From positions 252,282,494 through 252,346,493 of the forward strand of contig NC_073746.1 of NCBI RefSeq assembly GCF_029784135.1: a stretch of 64,000 bases of DNA. The letters are read 5' to 3'. The DNA comes from Toxorhynchites rutilus septentrionalis. Lineage: Eukaryota > Arthropoda > Insecta > Diptera > Culicidae. This document shows positions 13,196 through 24,143 of the stretch, one piece after another (position 1 is the stretch's first letter; each line of letters begins with the position of its first letter). Below the pieces are notes generated by a model. That model worked only from the letters and a program-made list of their open reading frames with translations, ran no database searches and was not told where the DNA came from. Position numbers and translations under genes: made by a program.

Positions 13196-13609
13196 ATGTT
13201 TTATTTATCATCTAAATTTATATTATCGTCTTCAAGATAGGGCCCTTATGAAACAATACACATTTTCCAACGAACAGCCCAATCATCGGAACACTATTTA
13301 TAGCTGTATTCAAGAATTGCCTCTAGTTGAAGCATCAAATTCCGTTTTATGTCTTCAATGCTGTCGGAACCGATCCCACGAATAGGTAATTTGAGTCTCG
13401 GAAATAGTAACTAGTTACATCCATGTTCCGTCGCCAGTAATTATGCGTTGGATGAACGTGGGATCAAAAATTAATCGTTCAAGCAAGTATGATGAATTCT
13501 TTGAAGAGAATTGAGCTCTTTTGGCACAAGTCGTGCTGCGACATTCATCATTTCATCTGCGACGACATCAACCAAAAATGACGAACGTTCTCGTGACAGA
13601 TGTATAATT
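13196..13609 (-). pseudogene. mariner-like transposase relic, C-terminal part
   Basis: Read on the minus strand, broken frames give VAARLVPKELN, then IITGDGTWM, which corresponds to the GDETW block holding the first catalytic aspartate of mariner-type transposases, and finally DDWAVRWKMCIV, matching the C-terminal tail of this family. Several stops and frameshifts are present. The reading continues at 17714-17905 on the far side of the copia element, so this is one transposase split by that insertion. The middle catalytic region is not recognisable. Confidence 0.6.
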
Positions 13610-13727
13610 TGTCAACAAGCAAACCAATCGTAGCTACCATGTATTACTAAGTACTAGAATAAAATCATATTGAATTATACCGTCAACCGAACAAGTCGAC
13701 TTTCCTTTGTACTCTGTCATCAAGACA
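13610..13727 (+). repeat. copia 5' LTR
   Basis: 118 bp, TGTCAACAAGC to CATCAAGACA. It differs from the 3' LTR at three sites (two C/T, one A/T). The AATAAAA signal inside is a plausible poly-A site. The length is unusually short for an LTR. Confidence 0.95.
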
Positions 13728-13740
13728 GGTTTTTTTTCAC

Positions 13741-14064
13741 TTGAAGCAAAACAAAAAAAATGCAAGCGAAAACTCAATAGTATATTTTTTCGATGGGAAG
13801 AATTTCCCGAATTGGAGTTTTCGTATGGAGATATTACTGGAGGTGAAGCAGTTGATTGATTGCATCCGGAGAGAAGCGGACGAAATTGCGGAGTTCCGGG
13901 AGGCCGACACGGATTCGGAGTAGGTAAAGGCTCAAAAGGGAACCAAATTGGCGGAGCGGAAATTGCAAGAAGCAAGATGCAAGTCGTTGTTGGTGGAAAA
14001 GATCGCGGATTCACAGCTGGAGTACATCAAGAATAAATCCACTCCGAAGGCGATCTAGACAACG
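13741..14064 (+). pseudogene. copia gag, N-terminal part (stops)
   Basis: The first ORF (13741-13923) contains FDGKNFPNWSFRMEILLE, the usual N-terminal copia Gag motif (F-G-x-N-[FY]-x-x-W). An in-frame TAG follows at 13921 and a second TAG at about 14056, before the longer ORF resumes at 14065. Intact copia elements encode Gag and Pol in one frame, so these stops disable the copy. The intervening sequence is lysine/glutamate-rich, as expected for Gag. Confidence 0.8.
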
Positions 14065-15162
14065 TTGCAGAATCTTTTTGCGAAGAAGGGGATTTCCGGC
14101 CAATTCTATCTTCTCAAGCAGCTGGCTGTGATGAAGTACGTTGAAACGGATCCGATGGAGGAGCACTTGCTACGATTCGAACGGATTATCAGGGAGTTGG
14201 CCACCGCGGATATAGTCATGCCCGATCGGCTGGTCGTATTCAATTTGCTGCAAACCATGCCAAGGACATTTCAACAGTTGGTGACGGTGCTAGAAACTCT
14301 TCCGCCGGAGCAATGCACTCTGGATTTCGTCAAGGCCAGACTACTAAACGAAAGTGTCAAGCGGAAGAACAACGGGGAGCCGGACGTAACGCTGTACAGC
14401 GAGTCGGCCTTCTACGGAGAGCGGTTCAAGATCAAGTGTTTCTCTTGCGGTAAAGTGGGTCATAAGAAGTCAAACTGTCCCACGACAAAGGAAACGGATC
14501 ATCGAAGGACCGGAAAACCAAAGAAAAAGGAAAAGGCCAATTTTGCTGGTTCTGAAGTGGCGTTCGTATCAGAATCAGGAAGTGCTGCGAAGAAAGAAGG
14601 CGGGAATTCGAACCAGTTTAAGTGGATTCTCGATTCAGGTGCATCGGAACACATGGTTCAGACTAAGAACTGTCTACGAAACATTGTGAAGCTTGAGGAG
14701 CCTGTACCAATCGTTGTCGCTTCTGGGAAAGTAGTGTACAGTCATCACTCTGGAACGATCGAGATGGTGTCGATCGTGGGCGAACGTCGAATTAACAGCG
14801 TGGTGAACGATGTCCTTTATGTGCCGGAACTACAGTACAATTTGTTTTCCATTCGGCGCGTGAGCAAGCTTGGAATGCGTGTAACGTTTGGAAACAATAT
14901 TGTGGAGATCAAACGAGGCAACGAGGTGGTTGCTACTGGGAAACTTACTGGAAAGCTGTATCTGTTAAATGCAATCTTCAAGAATGGACCACAAGAGGCG
15001 TTGGCAGTCCTACCGGTGAACGAGTGCGAGCTGTGGCATCGGAGATTCGGTCACATTGGCAAGAGTGGCCTGAGATGTTGGTTCGGAACAACATGGTCAA
15101 CGGAATGGTTCACAAGAAGGACGCATTTAAGGACACCGAATTATGCGAACCTTGTGTGCTAG
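14065..15162 (+). pseudogene. copia gag C-terminus, protease and pre-integrase
   Basis: 365 codons open. Gag continues to the zinc knuckle CFSCGKVGHKKSNC (CX2CX4HX4C, about residues 127-140), which binds the element RNA. The aspartic protease active site follows as WILDSGASEHM (about residue 191). Near the end, ELWHRRFGHIG is the start of the GAG_pre-integrase/HHCC zinc domain. The frame is lost shortly after, and the zinc-domain cysteines appear in the next overlapping ORF. The ATG is only the first in the open stretch; the real Gag start lies upstream. Confidence 0.9.
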
Positions 15163-15335
15163 GAAAGCATGCGAGACAACCATTTGGAGACGCTCCGATT
15201 CCAAGATCCAACAGACCATTGGAGCTGGTGCACAGCGACGTTAGCGGACCTTTCACCCGGCGGCCTGGAATGGTAAAAGATTCTTTGTTACATTCATCGA
15301 TGATTTTACCCGTTTCAGTGCCGTATACATCCTAG
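15024..15335 (+). pseudogene. copia integrase zinc domain and first catalytic block
   Basis: In a shifted frame relative to the upstream ORF this reads CEPCVLGKHARQPF, completing the HHCC zinc site, then LVHSDVSGPF, which holds the first aspartate of the integrase D,D(35)E core. The frame shifts again after this. Integrase would insert the element cDNA into the genome, giving the 5-bp duplications seen at the ends. Confidence 0.85.
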
Positions 15336-15344
15336 CGTCGAAGG

Positions 15345-15860
15345 ATGAGGTACTGGAAGCTTTCAAATACTATGCAAGCATGGCTGAGGGACATTTCGAC
15401 AGCCGATTCGAATATGCCGAAGAAGCTCTGGTGCGAGGCGGTTCAATCAGCGGTGTACATCATCAATCGGAGTCCCACGGTGGCGTTAGACAAGAAGACA
15501 CCGTATGAGATGTGGTTCGGACACAAACCGGATGTGTCAAAACTTCGGATCTGGGGTAGCAAGGCCTATAGTTTCATTCCCAAGGAGAAGCGATCCAAGT
15601 TGGATGCACGTAGCCAGGTATGTTACTTCGTAGGCTACGGGGTAAACGGTTATCGGCTGTGGGATGGTGACAAGAAGAAGGTTTATCTAGCACGGGACGT
15701 CGTCGTGAATAAGATGAAGTATTCGGCCACTAGCGATAAAGTGGAGCAAAGTAACCAAGAAGAGGAGCAATTTTGGACTCCACCAGAACCACGGATGGAG
15801 GGATCAAATGAACCGGTAATCGAGCCGATAATTCCAGCTGAACCAGAGATCGAAGACTAA
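15345..15860 (+). pseudogene. copia integrase C-terminal part
   Basis: From SNMPKKLWCEAVQSAVYIIN onward this is the standard copia sequence after the integrase core (NRSPT...KTPYEMWFGHKPDVSKLRIWG...). Only about 35 codons separate this from the first-aspartate block, and no C/D-x-GGE-type motif or core glutamate is found. Most of the catalytic core is therefore deleted. A stop at 15858 ends this frame in the linker to RT. Confidence 0.85.
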
Positions 15861-16177
15861 ATCGGTGAACCGATAGGCGATCCTGAAGATAACAGTGATG
15901 GGTTCGTTTCGCTGGACGATGAATAAAAAGTCGAACCTAGAAGAAGCACACGTGTACGTAAGTCTCCGACCAGACTGAACTACCATTCTTGTCTGGCGTA
16001 TGCGTTGAATGTAGAAAAATATGTGCAGGACTTGCCAGATAATGTTGAAGAAATGAAGTCAAGGGACAACTGGCCACAGTGACGCAAAGCCATCGAGGAC
16101 GAGTTGAATTCGCTAGCTGAGAACAACACCTGGGAACTCGTAGATCTACCGGTAGGAAGAAAGTCTGTGGATTGTAA

Positions 16178-16858
16178 ATGGGTAAGTTGAAGCAAAAACC
16201 AGATGGAACTATCGACAAATATAAAGCAAGATTAGTTGCCAAGGGTTTCACGCAGCGGTACGGATATGATTATACCGAGACTTACGCGCCTGTGGTGAAA
16301 ATGACCACGGTTCGTATGATGCTGGGATTGGCGAACCAGGAGAATTTGCTGATTCACCAGATGGATGTCCGAACGGCATTTTTGAATGGCAATCTATCGG
16401 AAGAGATCTTCATGCGCCAGCCTCGAGGATTTGAGGAGGGGAATATGGTCTGCAAGTTGAACAAATCCATCTACGGTTTGAAGCAAGCTTCGAAGGCATG
16501 GAACGACCGATTCCACGAGTTTGTGTCCCGGATGAAGTTCAAAAGGTGTGAAAGCGACAGTTGTCTATACTACCGTGAGCAAAATGGCGAGAAGTTTTTC
16601 CTGTTGTTATATGTGGACGATATCCTCGTAATTTCCCGGAGTGTTTCTGTGATCGGTGTTATCAAGAAGCTACTGAAGTCGGAGTTTTCAATGCAAGACA
16701 TGGGTGAAGCTGAAGTCTTCTTGGGCTTTAAAATTGAACGAGATATACTGCGGAGACGTATGCGGCTAAGCCAAGAACATTACACTAGATCGGTTCTAAA
16801 GCGTTTCGGAATGGAACAGTGCAAACCAGTATCAACTCCCATGGACTTCAACATCTGA
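16178..16858 (+). pseudogene. copia reverse transcriptase
   Basis: 226 codons of the RVT_2 reverse transcriptase. Visible blocks: KARLVAKGFTQRYG, YAPVVKMTTVRMML, HQMDVRTAFLNGNL (first catalytic aspartate), CKLNKSIYGLKQASKAW, and LLLYVDDILVIS, the YxDD active site. The palm motifs are intact. The frame ends at a stop just after TPMDFNI, and the following RNase H lies in other frames. It would copy the element RNA into DNA inside virus-like particles. Confidence 0.95.
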
Positions 16859-16956
16859 AGAGCGAAGCCGAGGAGAAGCTGAACAAGCCATACCGAGAGC
16901 TGATAGGATGCCTAACGTAATTAATAGTCACGTCTCGTCCGGGTATCAGTGCAGCG

Positions 16957-17583
16957 GTGAACTATTTCAGCCAGTTCCAGAGTAATCCGTCTGAAGAGCA
17001 TTTGGTGCACGCCAAAAGGATGCTACGTTATCTACGTAGGACAGCAGACCATGGATTAGTCTATGAGAGGTCATCGTTTCCCATTCGTCAGGTGGTTGGT
17101 TTTGCGGATTCAAACTGGGCTACTGTTGATAGGCGTTCAGTTTCGGGAATCTTGTTCAAGCTGTATGGAGCCACGATTTGCTGGAGCACCAGAAAGCAAA
17201 GCACCGTATCGTTGTCATCGACCGAAGCTGTTCCGAAGCTGTTTGAATGTTCTGCTCTAGCTGACGCTGCTTGAGAAGCCATTTGGATTCAAAATGTCTT
17301 GAATGAGTTGGGATTGCTAGAAGCAAAGCCGTCATTAGTCTATGAAGATAACCAGTCGACCATTGCGATTATGAAGTCAACTGGACCTTCAAAACGACTG
17401 AAGCACACTGATGTAAAGATCAAATATGTAAGTGAGTGTGTGGCCAAGAAGAAGCTAGAAATTTGCTATATTTCAACAAGCGAGCAACAAGCTGATCTGC
17501 TAACGAAAGGTTTGTCAGCGATACCGTTCCGGAAGCTTTGTTGTAGTATCGGAATCTTTCCACAAACTCAGAGCAACAATTAG
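16957..17583 (+). pseudogene. copia RNase H region
   Basis: Two consecutive open pieces. The first (16957-17274) has LVHAKRMLRYLRRT, FADSNWATVDRRS (catalytic aspartate) and CWSTRKQSTVSLSSTEA (catalytic glutamate), ending in a TGA. The second (17299-17583) has LVYEDNQSTIAIM (third aspartate region), KHTDVKIKYV and QQADLLTKGL, the standard copia C-terminus. One stop separates them. All expected RNase H blocks are otherwise recognisable. Confidence 0.9.
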
Positions 17584-17595
17584 TTTGAGGAGGGG
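17584..17595 (+). promoter_or_regulatory. copia polypurine tract
   Basis: TTTGAGGAGGGG directly precedes the 3' LTR. This position and purine content are those of the plus-strand primer site of LTR retrotransposons. Confidence 0.85.
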
Positions 17596-17713
17596 TGTCA
17601 ACAAGCAAACCAATCGTAGTTACCATGTATTACTAAGTACTAGAATAAAATTATATTGAATTATACCGTCAACCGAACAAGTCGTCTTTCCTTTGTACTC
17701 TGTCATCAAGACA
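17596..17713 (+). repeat. copia 3' LTR
   Basis: 118 bp, three differences from the 5' LTR. The target duplication TAATT follows at 17714-17718. Confidence 0.95.
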
Positions 17714-17905
17714 TAATTCACGGGTCAGCTCTGTCAAACTTGAATGATGATCTCCGAGCACCATTCCTTTTATTTTGCCAATGTTTTCATCTTTTCTCGG
17801 CCGTCTTTGAATGCCTTATAACATTAATTTTGAACGTTTGCAGACAAGAAATTTTGTTTACGAGATCCCTTATCAAAAGTTGTCGAGCACACCAAAGTTA
17901 ACTTT
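17714..17905 (-). pseudogene. mariner-like transposase relic, N-terminal part
   Basis: On the minus strand, broken frames give FKDGRE and then IKGMVLGDHHSSLTELTREL, the linker and helix-turn-helix segment of a mariner-type transposase. The reading breaks at the copia insertion and continues at 13609 downward with VAARLVPKELN and the GDGTW block. The split point coincides with the TAATT duplication. Confidence 0.6.
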
Positions 17906-18062
17906 TTCTTAATGAAGCTGTGAATAAAATCAAAAGACTGATCGCGCTCATTAGGACCACTGACAGTAGTACCTAAAAAAATATTGGAAAATGTTCAGCG
18001 GCAAGATTTAAAACTACTAATTCCCGGTATATATTTGAAAGAATGTAAGTCATGAATCTATT

Positions 18063-18195
18063 TGTATGAGCCGAAAACTGAACGGCAGTCAATTATATCA
18101 AATCCTTTGACAAAAAACCCTTCGACCAGAAAGTAAATCAAATCCGAAGCATCCTGTATGAGATGTGTGACGCTAACCATTCGGCCACGGGAAGA
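18063..18195 (-). mobile_element. tRNA-derived SINE head (Feilai-like), degraded
   Basis: On the minus strand it starts CCCGTGGCCGAATGGTTAGC, a pol III A-box region, followed about 40 bp on by a B-box-like GGATTTGATTTAC and TTCTGGTCG, then TTTTTTGTCAAAGGA. Order and sequence match the SINE at 29941-30219. It is a diverged 5' part; the 3' tail is not evident. Not a functional tRNA, since no cloverleaf can be formed. Confidence 0.7.
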
Positions 18196-18434
18196 CATAT
18201 TTGTAATGGTTGATGAAATATCATTTGTCTTAGTTTTATGCGAAATAAGCTTCTTTTTGTTGAGTTTGCATGAGTTTGTACTATCTATTACGATGCCAAA
18301 AAGTGGCACATGGCGCCACTCTCCATTCTCATTGAAGGGATCAATAAATTCCAACCTTGAATTGCATGCCCCATCACTACTAATGCAGCAAACACCGCAA
18401 AACAATTCCGATATGGCAATAATCCAGATCATTT

Positions 18435-18704
18435 TTGAGCACCCCACCCAGAACAAAAAAAAAACAGATAACAGTATGTTGTTTGGTTAGTTTATTCCTC
18501 TGCGGTATCGCACACGTCCAGTGTTCGTCAGCACCTAGTATTACGCCTATTTCTGATCCGACTCGGCGACTATACTACATGAGTAACCCATTAAAACCGC
18601 TTAACTATATGAACGTGGACTTTCGAACGGGGCTGATTTATGGTCTGTCCGATCTAACGAGGCTGCTTTCGATTACTATCTCGGTGGCTGGTCTGAACCA
18701 CTAG
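18435..18704 (+). CDS. hypothetical small protein, possibly secreted
   Basis: An 89-codon ORF outside any recognised repeat. A basic start (TPPRTKKK) is followed by a hydrophobic run, TVCCLVSLFLCGIAHVQC, and a polar serine/proline stretch (SSAPSITPISDPTRR), the layout of a signal peptide with possible cleavage after the VQC region. The mature part would be about 55 residues with no family recognised. The second half of the ORF is more GC-rich than its surroundings. It could instead be part of a spliced exon, since AG dinucleotides lie just upstream of the hydrophobic run, or a chance ORF. No poly-A signal was seen nearby. Confidence 0.25.
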   Translation: MSTPPRTKKKQITVCCLVSLFLCGIAHVQCSSAPSITPISDPTRRLYYMSNPLKPLNYMNVDFRTGLIYGLSDLTRLLSITISVAGLNH

Positions 18705-20950
18705 AACATCAGACATCAGTGTAAAAGAAGCAAAACGATGATATCAATCAATGTGGGGGTGGGTGGGCGTTCGTGTGTATGCTTGTACAAGTTCATTAAT
18801 TGGACGTTGTACATTGGTTTACGATGATGAGAGCAGTAAGACATCAAAGCTCGCATGCAGTGTTGGTCAATACATGCCGTTGTTCTGCATCGACACATGT
18901 TTTGGTCGTTAAACTAATTTTTTTTACATTCTTTGCTTTCATCGTAAGGTGAATGATTTTGGTTTGTCCAGTCGAAAATATTATCAATGTTTGTCCACTT
19001 TTTTGACTGCTTTAATTCAGCGCACCTGTGTCAAATCAGGATTTCGAATGTTTCAAAACATATAAATAAAATTGCCTTTTCCATGATTTACAGTATTGTA
19101 TAGTATATTTTAACGGATTCACATGCTTTAGAGGATTATAAAATCCACCCTCTATTAGTTTCAATGCGCCCCTCATTTGAGCTGACTTTTAATCAATCGC
19201 CAGATGATTATTTGGCACGTATCAACCTTTTCTGGATTATAACACTTACAAACATTGTAAACATCATGCTTGCACACTATTTGTATCAGATTTACATAGC
19301 TGAACCATGTGATTAACGCATTTCGATGACCTCAATTCTGATCATGAGTTGTCCGATTCACTAATGTTGTTTTGTCCACATGATTTCTATGGTAACCGTT
19401 TGGCGCGCTGCAGTTTGTTTATTGTGTCCTTCACGCATAGCAGAAATAAAGTTTCTCTGTGTAGCGTGGGTTGAGGTGAACACTTTTAAAATGCCCAAGA
19501 AAAGGCAATGTTCTGGAGACAGCCTAAATAATGCATGGATCAATATGATAACAGTAAACTCAAGAAATGTAAAATGCAACATCTACCTGAAGATTTGTAT
19601 TTTTTCATTCAAAAATGATGATTTTTAAAACCGGACAAACCATGATAATTTTTTGGACAAACCATGATCAGAGGTGGACAAACCATGATCATAATTCCTC
19701 TTTGAGAAAAATCGTTAAAAAACATAAAAATTTGAATAATTCCAACGCCTTATGGTAGTATTAGCAACTAGAGACTTGGGGCTTTTCAACAAACCCAAAC
19801 TCTTATTAATTGTATGTGATTTTCATTAAGAAAACTCGATTTGCATTTACTAGTTGCGTGAAAACGCCCTAAATCGGACAAATCAAGATCATTTGGTCGG
19901 GGTTCTGCCAAAACGAACCAAGCGCCACTTTTATCAAAATTGAATTACTTACACCATTGGATGCAGAAAATAATAATCTAATAACTGTAAAATGACCATG
20001 TCATTCGGACAATTGACAACTGCTCCAGAAGAAAAATTATGTGTAGCAGACTGTGAAATAACGAAATTGCATTCAACCATCGGACGACAGTGATCGTTTT
20101 CTCCAAGAAGGCAGATCCGAATCTTTAACAGATTTTTCTATTTCGGACAGCTCCTGGAATCAGATGTCGTCGAAAACTGGTGAGTAAGACAGCCTAAAGG
20201 CTGCCATGAAGTGTAGAAGCGCTGATCTGCATTTTTCAGAATTGTGTTCAACCACAACGAACCAAGTGTAATACATTCCTCAATCAATTTATTTTCATTT
20301 ATTAAGATATTTTGTCAAAAACAGCAAAAGTGAGTCAATATATATACCATTCATGAAATTAGTCAAGAGCCGTTAAAAATACTAATGTGTTATGTGATGA
20401 TATTATGTTAATAGCTAGCATGTACTCGGTTCGCTATGGCTGCAAAGAGAACGAAGTTTTACGTGTCTAGCAGCAACATAATTTTGTTTTTTCATATTTC
20501 TAAAGGTCCTGAATCAGAAATTCACGAAGATGTGTGCTTACAGCATGAAAGGGAGGATATGTTCTGTGTGTAACACTTGAGCAGTAAAAATGATAGATTT
20601 GATACGACACAGTCAATCATTGGGAGCCAAAACTTCAAATTGAAATATCTCAAAATAATGAATCCTGAATTTGTATGAAATTGAGACATTGGTGTGATCA
20701 GTTAAATATTTTATCTATAATTGCTCTATCTAGCCGTAGCCGTAGTTTGCTATACGACATGTGTATAGAAAACTTCTCTACATACATCCATAATTTCGAA
20801 TATCTTCGGGAATATTTTGACGTAGGACTACGGCTTTCAGCAAGGGTGCCATATCAGGAAACAGGTCACGATTTTATGAAATAAAGTTAACGCTAATAAC
20901 TACTTTCCCTACGAATGAATTTTAATGATTCTAGCAACAGTAGATGACCT
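18705..20950. other. unassigned AT-rich sequence
   Basis: No gene supported. A near-repeat, GGACAAACCATGAT, occurs three times between 19630 and 19695, with a diverged copy near 19875. A short ORF at 19490 starting MPKKRQ is weakly reminiscent of pogo-type transposase starts but is too short to call. Confidence 0.4.
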
Positions 20951-21024
20951 CATTCGTGAGGAAAACCGAAAAATAGCTACCAGTAAGCAACGAAATTGCA
21001 GGAAAAAAACAACGGGTTTTCGGA

Positions 21025-21092
21025 ATCGAACTTTTTACGCGGTTTTTTTTTACGAGGTACGTATCCCCCGCGTAAAAAACCTGGATGTACAT
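21025..21092 (-). mobile_element. MITE end, same family as 32004-32356
   Basis: Reading inward on the minus strand: CATCCAGGTTTTTTACGCGG, then GGATACGTACCTCGTAAAAA and ACCGCGTAAAA. This matches the left end of the complete MITE at 32004-32356 almost base for base. Only this end is present. Confidence 0.7.
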
Positions 21093-21099
21093 CTTTTCA

Positions 21100-21545
21100 A
21101 AGCTAATTTATTCAACCGTGATCGCGTTGGAAATAAAAATGGCTGGTCGTCACAATATGAAATTTGGTCGGTTCTGGAATTTGATACGGAATAGATGTTT
21201 ATATGCTCTCGTCGGTAAACAGGATTACCGGATTTTTTCGTTTGAGGAAGTTCGAGATTTGCATACATCGCACGACTCGTAGCAGCTCCCGGATGCGGTG
21301 GGTAATCATGTGAGTTTTTCCGTTCCCTCGACTCCCCGCAATCTTCCTCTAGGATCTTACCGTATTCCTTCGCCATTTTACGCATTGAACGCATTGGATT
21401 CGCTTGAATCTTCCTTTTGATGGTAGCGATAACTGTCGGAATCCGAGCTGACCTCGGACGACCTGTGGCCACCATCGCGGATAGTCGTACTTTCTTTCTG
21501 CGGTCTGAGACCGTTTTACGTTGCCTCTTCGTCGTGTCTTTTTTT
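21100..21545 (-). pseudogene. Tc1/mariner-superfamily transposase relic
   Basis: Minus-strand ORF with GRPRSARIPTVIATIKRKI and NPMRSMRKMAKEYG, the linker and second helix-turn-helix of a DNA-transposon DNA-binding domain. A frameshift follows, after which another frame reads KRKNPVILFTDESI; the TDE motif carries the first catalytic aspartate of the DDE/D core. The rest of the core is missing, because the MITE end lies immediately beyond. Clearly non-functional. The exact family (DD37E, DD41D or other) cannot be settled without the other catalytic residues. Confidence 0.65.
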
Positions 21546-21924
21546 CAAAAATTCATAACTTTTGAACTACTTAATCGATTTAGGTGATCGATATATCAAA
21601 TTGCTAATCTTTCTCGAAAAAATTTTATATTTGCAAAAAAATTGGATTTTATTCTTGTAATTAGTGATTGTGTTTGTTTTTTACTGTTTACATAGCTTTG
21701 GACTAGAGGGCGATATTTTTTTATAGTTTTTCTTGAAAGCTGAGGATTTCATAACATATCCAAAAAGTAAGGGAACAATAGAAACATCATATACAGTACT
21801 GGCAATAATCTATATACATATATAAATGGATTTCTGTCTGTCTGTCTGTCTGCCTATCTGTATGTCTGTCGTCTGTCTGTCTGTCTGTCTGATTCTTATA
21901 GACTCGGAAACTCAACACGATGAT

Positions 21925-22545
21925 TGGTATGTAGGGGTTTTTGGGGCCGGGGAAGGTTTTCGTGATAGTTTGAGACCCCTCCCTCCTCTCTAAGGGGGGG
22001 CTGCCTTACAAATTAAACACAAATTTCTACATTACTCGGGAATTAATCAAGCAAATGAAACGAAATTTGGCTTATGGAGGTTTTAGGGTTCAATAAATGA
22101 TTCTATGATGGTTAGACTCTTCCTCCCTGTCCAAATGGAGGGGGGGTGTGCGTGCTGCCATACAAATGAAACACAAATTTCTGCATTACTCGAGAATTAA
22201 TCAAGCAAATGAAACCAAATTAGGCATATTGAGGTTTTATGGTGTAATAAATGTTTCTATGGTGGTTAGACCCTCCACTCCCCTCTCTAAAGGGGGGCTG
22301 CCATACAAATGAAACACAAATTTCTGCATTACTCGAGAATTAATCAAGCAAATGAACTCCCACCTTTCTGAGGGGGGAGGGGCGGTCTATCACAGAAATG
22401 AAACACAGATTTCTGCATAGCTCGAGAACTAGCCAAGCACAATTTGGGATGTGGGAGTTTTTGGGCATGAGAATTGTTTCTATGATGGTATGACACCCCT
22501 CCCTCCTCTGAAATGGAGAGGGGGTCCCATAAAAATATTACACAT
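21925..22545 (+). repeat. tandem array inside the Helitron
   Basis: At least four diverged units share ATACAAATGAAACACAAATTT, TGCATTACTCGAGAATTAAT and a CCCCTCCCTCCTCT/AGGGGGG segment. Unit starts are near 22005, 22157, 22300 and 22388, so spacing is about 90 to 150 bp. Each unit contains a C-rich and a G-rich run that could pair. Such arrays are common in non-autonomous Helitrons. Confidence 0.85.
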
Positions 22546-22947
22546 ATTTCAACCAAACATGACAATTGAAAATTTTCGAAAAACTCTAAAGGAAAAAGGG
22601 AAAATTCGGAAAATTTTATTCCCATATGTTCTACGCACGATGAAACGCACTTGTATATCTTCTTCTATCTATACCAATAAAAAAGTATCGCTGAATAAGA
22701 GCAAAACTCGAGGAAGGAATTGTCCGATTTAGGGCTGTCTTTATTCTATCATATTCTATTTATTCCATGTAGCGGAGAAACATGTTATTTGCAAGTGGTT
22801 GAAAAATCTTGAACGAGAATTGTGTCTGAAAATAATCTGATATTATAATGATGAGTTTTGTTACAAATACTAGGAAGTTTATAGTGAAAGGTAAGTTCAA
22901 TGCGGTCGATTAGAAGATCAATCAATGAACAGTTCTGCGATTAGACC

Positions 22948-23437
22948 CAATGTCCTGGAAAAAAGGTAATGATGGTCGAGTTTCGAGCGACATAGCATGC
23001 GCTGCCATAACTATTTCGCAAATAGTGACGTCAGTCGTTGTGTTTATCGTTGATTGCCCACCGCATCCATGTAAAAATGCTATTTTCAGGAAGTTATTCA
23101 TCAATGAAAAACGTACATTTTTGTAGAGCTCCCGCCGAATATGAGGCTAATGTGATAGCGTGGAGTGGATATTTGTGAAATCACATCGATGAAGCCGGAT
23201 AAAAGTGATATTCCCATGTGCCAGTTTCACTCCCCCACGTTCATAGAAACAAACGAAGTTTCATTATTTTACTGTTATGAAGTTGATCTTTCGACGGCTC
23301 TCAGTGTTGGTATGTGTGTTGTGAGATTATAATCGTCAATGATTCAAAATTTCACCGAAAATGTTACGGCTTTCGAGAACTAAGCATACGACTGCTCTCT
23401 GGACCTTTCTACCACATGAATAATCGGAATAAGCCAC
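22948..23437 (+). repeat. 490-bp dispersed repeat, copy 1
   Basis: Starts CAATGTCCTGGAAAAAAGG and ends near AATAAGCCAC. It matches 54866-55356 over its whole length in the same orientation, with scattered substitutions. The Helitron flank resumes on both sides, judged by the related copy at 28385-28672, so this is an insertion. No terminal inverted repeats or coding motifs were seen. Family unknown. Confidence 0.85.
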
Positions 23438-24143
23438 GATATAATTGTCATCTGTTAAAAAACAATCAGTTGAATGATTTCATGAGAATTTTGGCTCAAA
23501 CTATGATGCAATCGTGAGTACTTTCAACATTGTTTTGTTTCTCCCATATACATTCCATATTAAATGCAAATAATAACGTCATGATATATTGCTTGCCAAT
23601 ACAGATATACTTCGCCTACTGCTCCACCTCTATATGTACCTCATTGGATTAGACCTATGAACTTGCTCATAGTAAGAAAACGTGAATGTTTGAAGGTAGT
23701 GATAACAAAAAACAAATTTGAGCGGGACGAAGTTTGCCGGGTCAGCTAGTAAAGAATACACTTTTCAGAATTTTTCCACTTTGCTCATGAATCGTTTGTT
23801 TCACATAAGTAAGATATCAGTTATCACCACAAATATTATTTTTGGATTGCAGTACAAGATTTGTACATTGGTTGTGCCAGATTTGATAATATTTGTGAAC
23901 AAATGAATAATGTTGTAGAAACGGACATGTTGAATGTGGCACAAAAAAGAATACAGGTGAAAAGTTTTCGTATTCAGCTGGAGATGGCGTGTCATTACTG
24001 ATATCAATGACATTTCTATACGCTTTCGGTGTTTGGGTTCCATCATTCTCTAAAGTCAGATTTAGTTTGTTGATTCTGAATACGGTTCCGCGAGTTATAT
24101 ATTTTTTCTTGCTGGACATGAACATTTAAATTTCTGTGCGGAA

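Larger units (their letters stand above)
13610..17713 (+). mobile_element. Ty1/copia LTR retrotransposon, defective
   Basis: A 4.1-kb element bounded by two 118-bp LTRs differing at three positions, both starting TGT and ending ACA. The 5-bp target-site duplication TAATT occurs immediately outside each LTR (13605-13609 and 17714-17718). Order inside: gag with zinc knuckle, aspartic protease, integrase, reverse transcriptase, RNase H, and a GAGGAGGGG polypurine tract directly before the 3' LTR. This order, with integrase ahead of RT, defines copia. The single gag-pol reading is broken by at least two stops, several frameshifts and an integrase deletion, so the copy is inactive. It interrupts a mariner relic. 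Confidence 0.97.
21809..23749 (+). mobile_element. non-autonomous Helitron-like element
   Basis: Begins TC (TCTATATACATATATAAATGG), runs into a GTCT-rich tract (CTGTCTGTCTGTC), and ends GCCGGGTCAGCTAG followed by T. Rolling-circle Helitrons have 5' TC and 3' CTRR ends, insert between A and T and make no duplication; the empty site can be read from the split Tc1 terminal repeat. No Rep/helicase is present. It carries a tandem array at its 5' side and a 490-bp dispersed repeat near its 3' side. Other 3' ends of the family lie at 28672 and 44796. Confidence 0.8.

Noticed and set aside
19490..19628. pogo transposase start (MPKKRQ...)
   Set aside because: Only about ten residues look suggestive and the frame soon ends; too weak to list as a gene.
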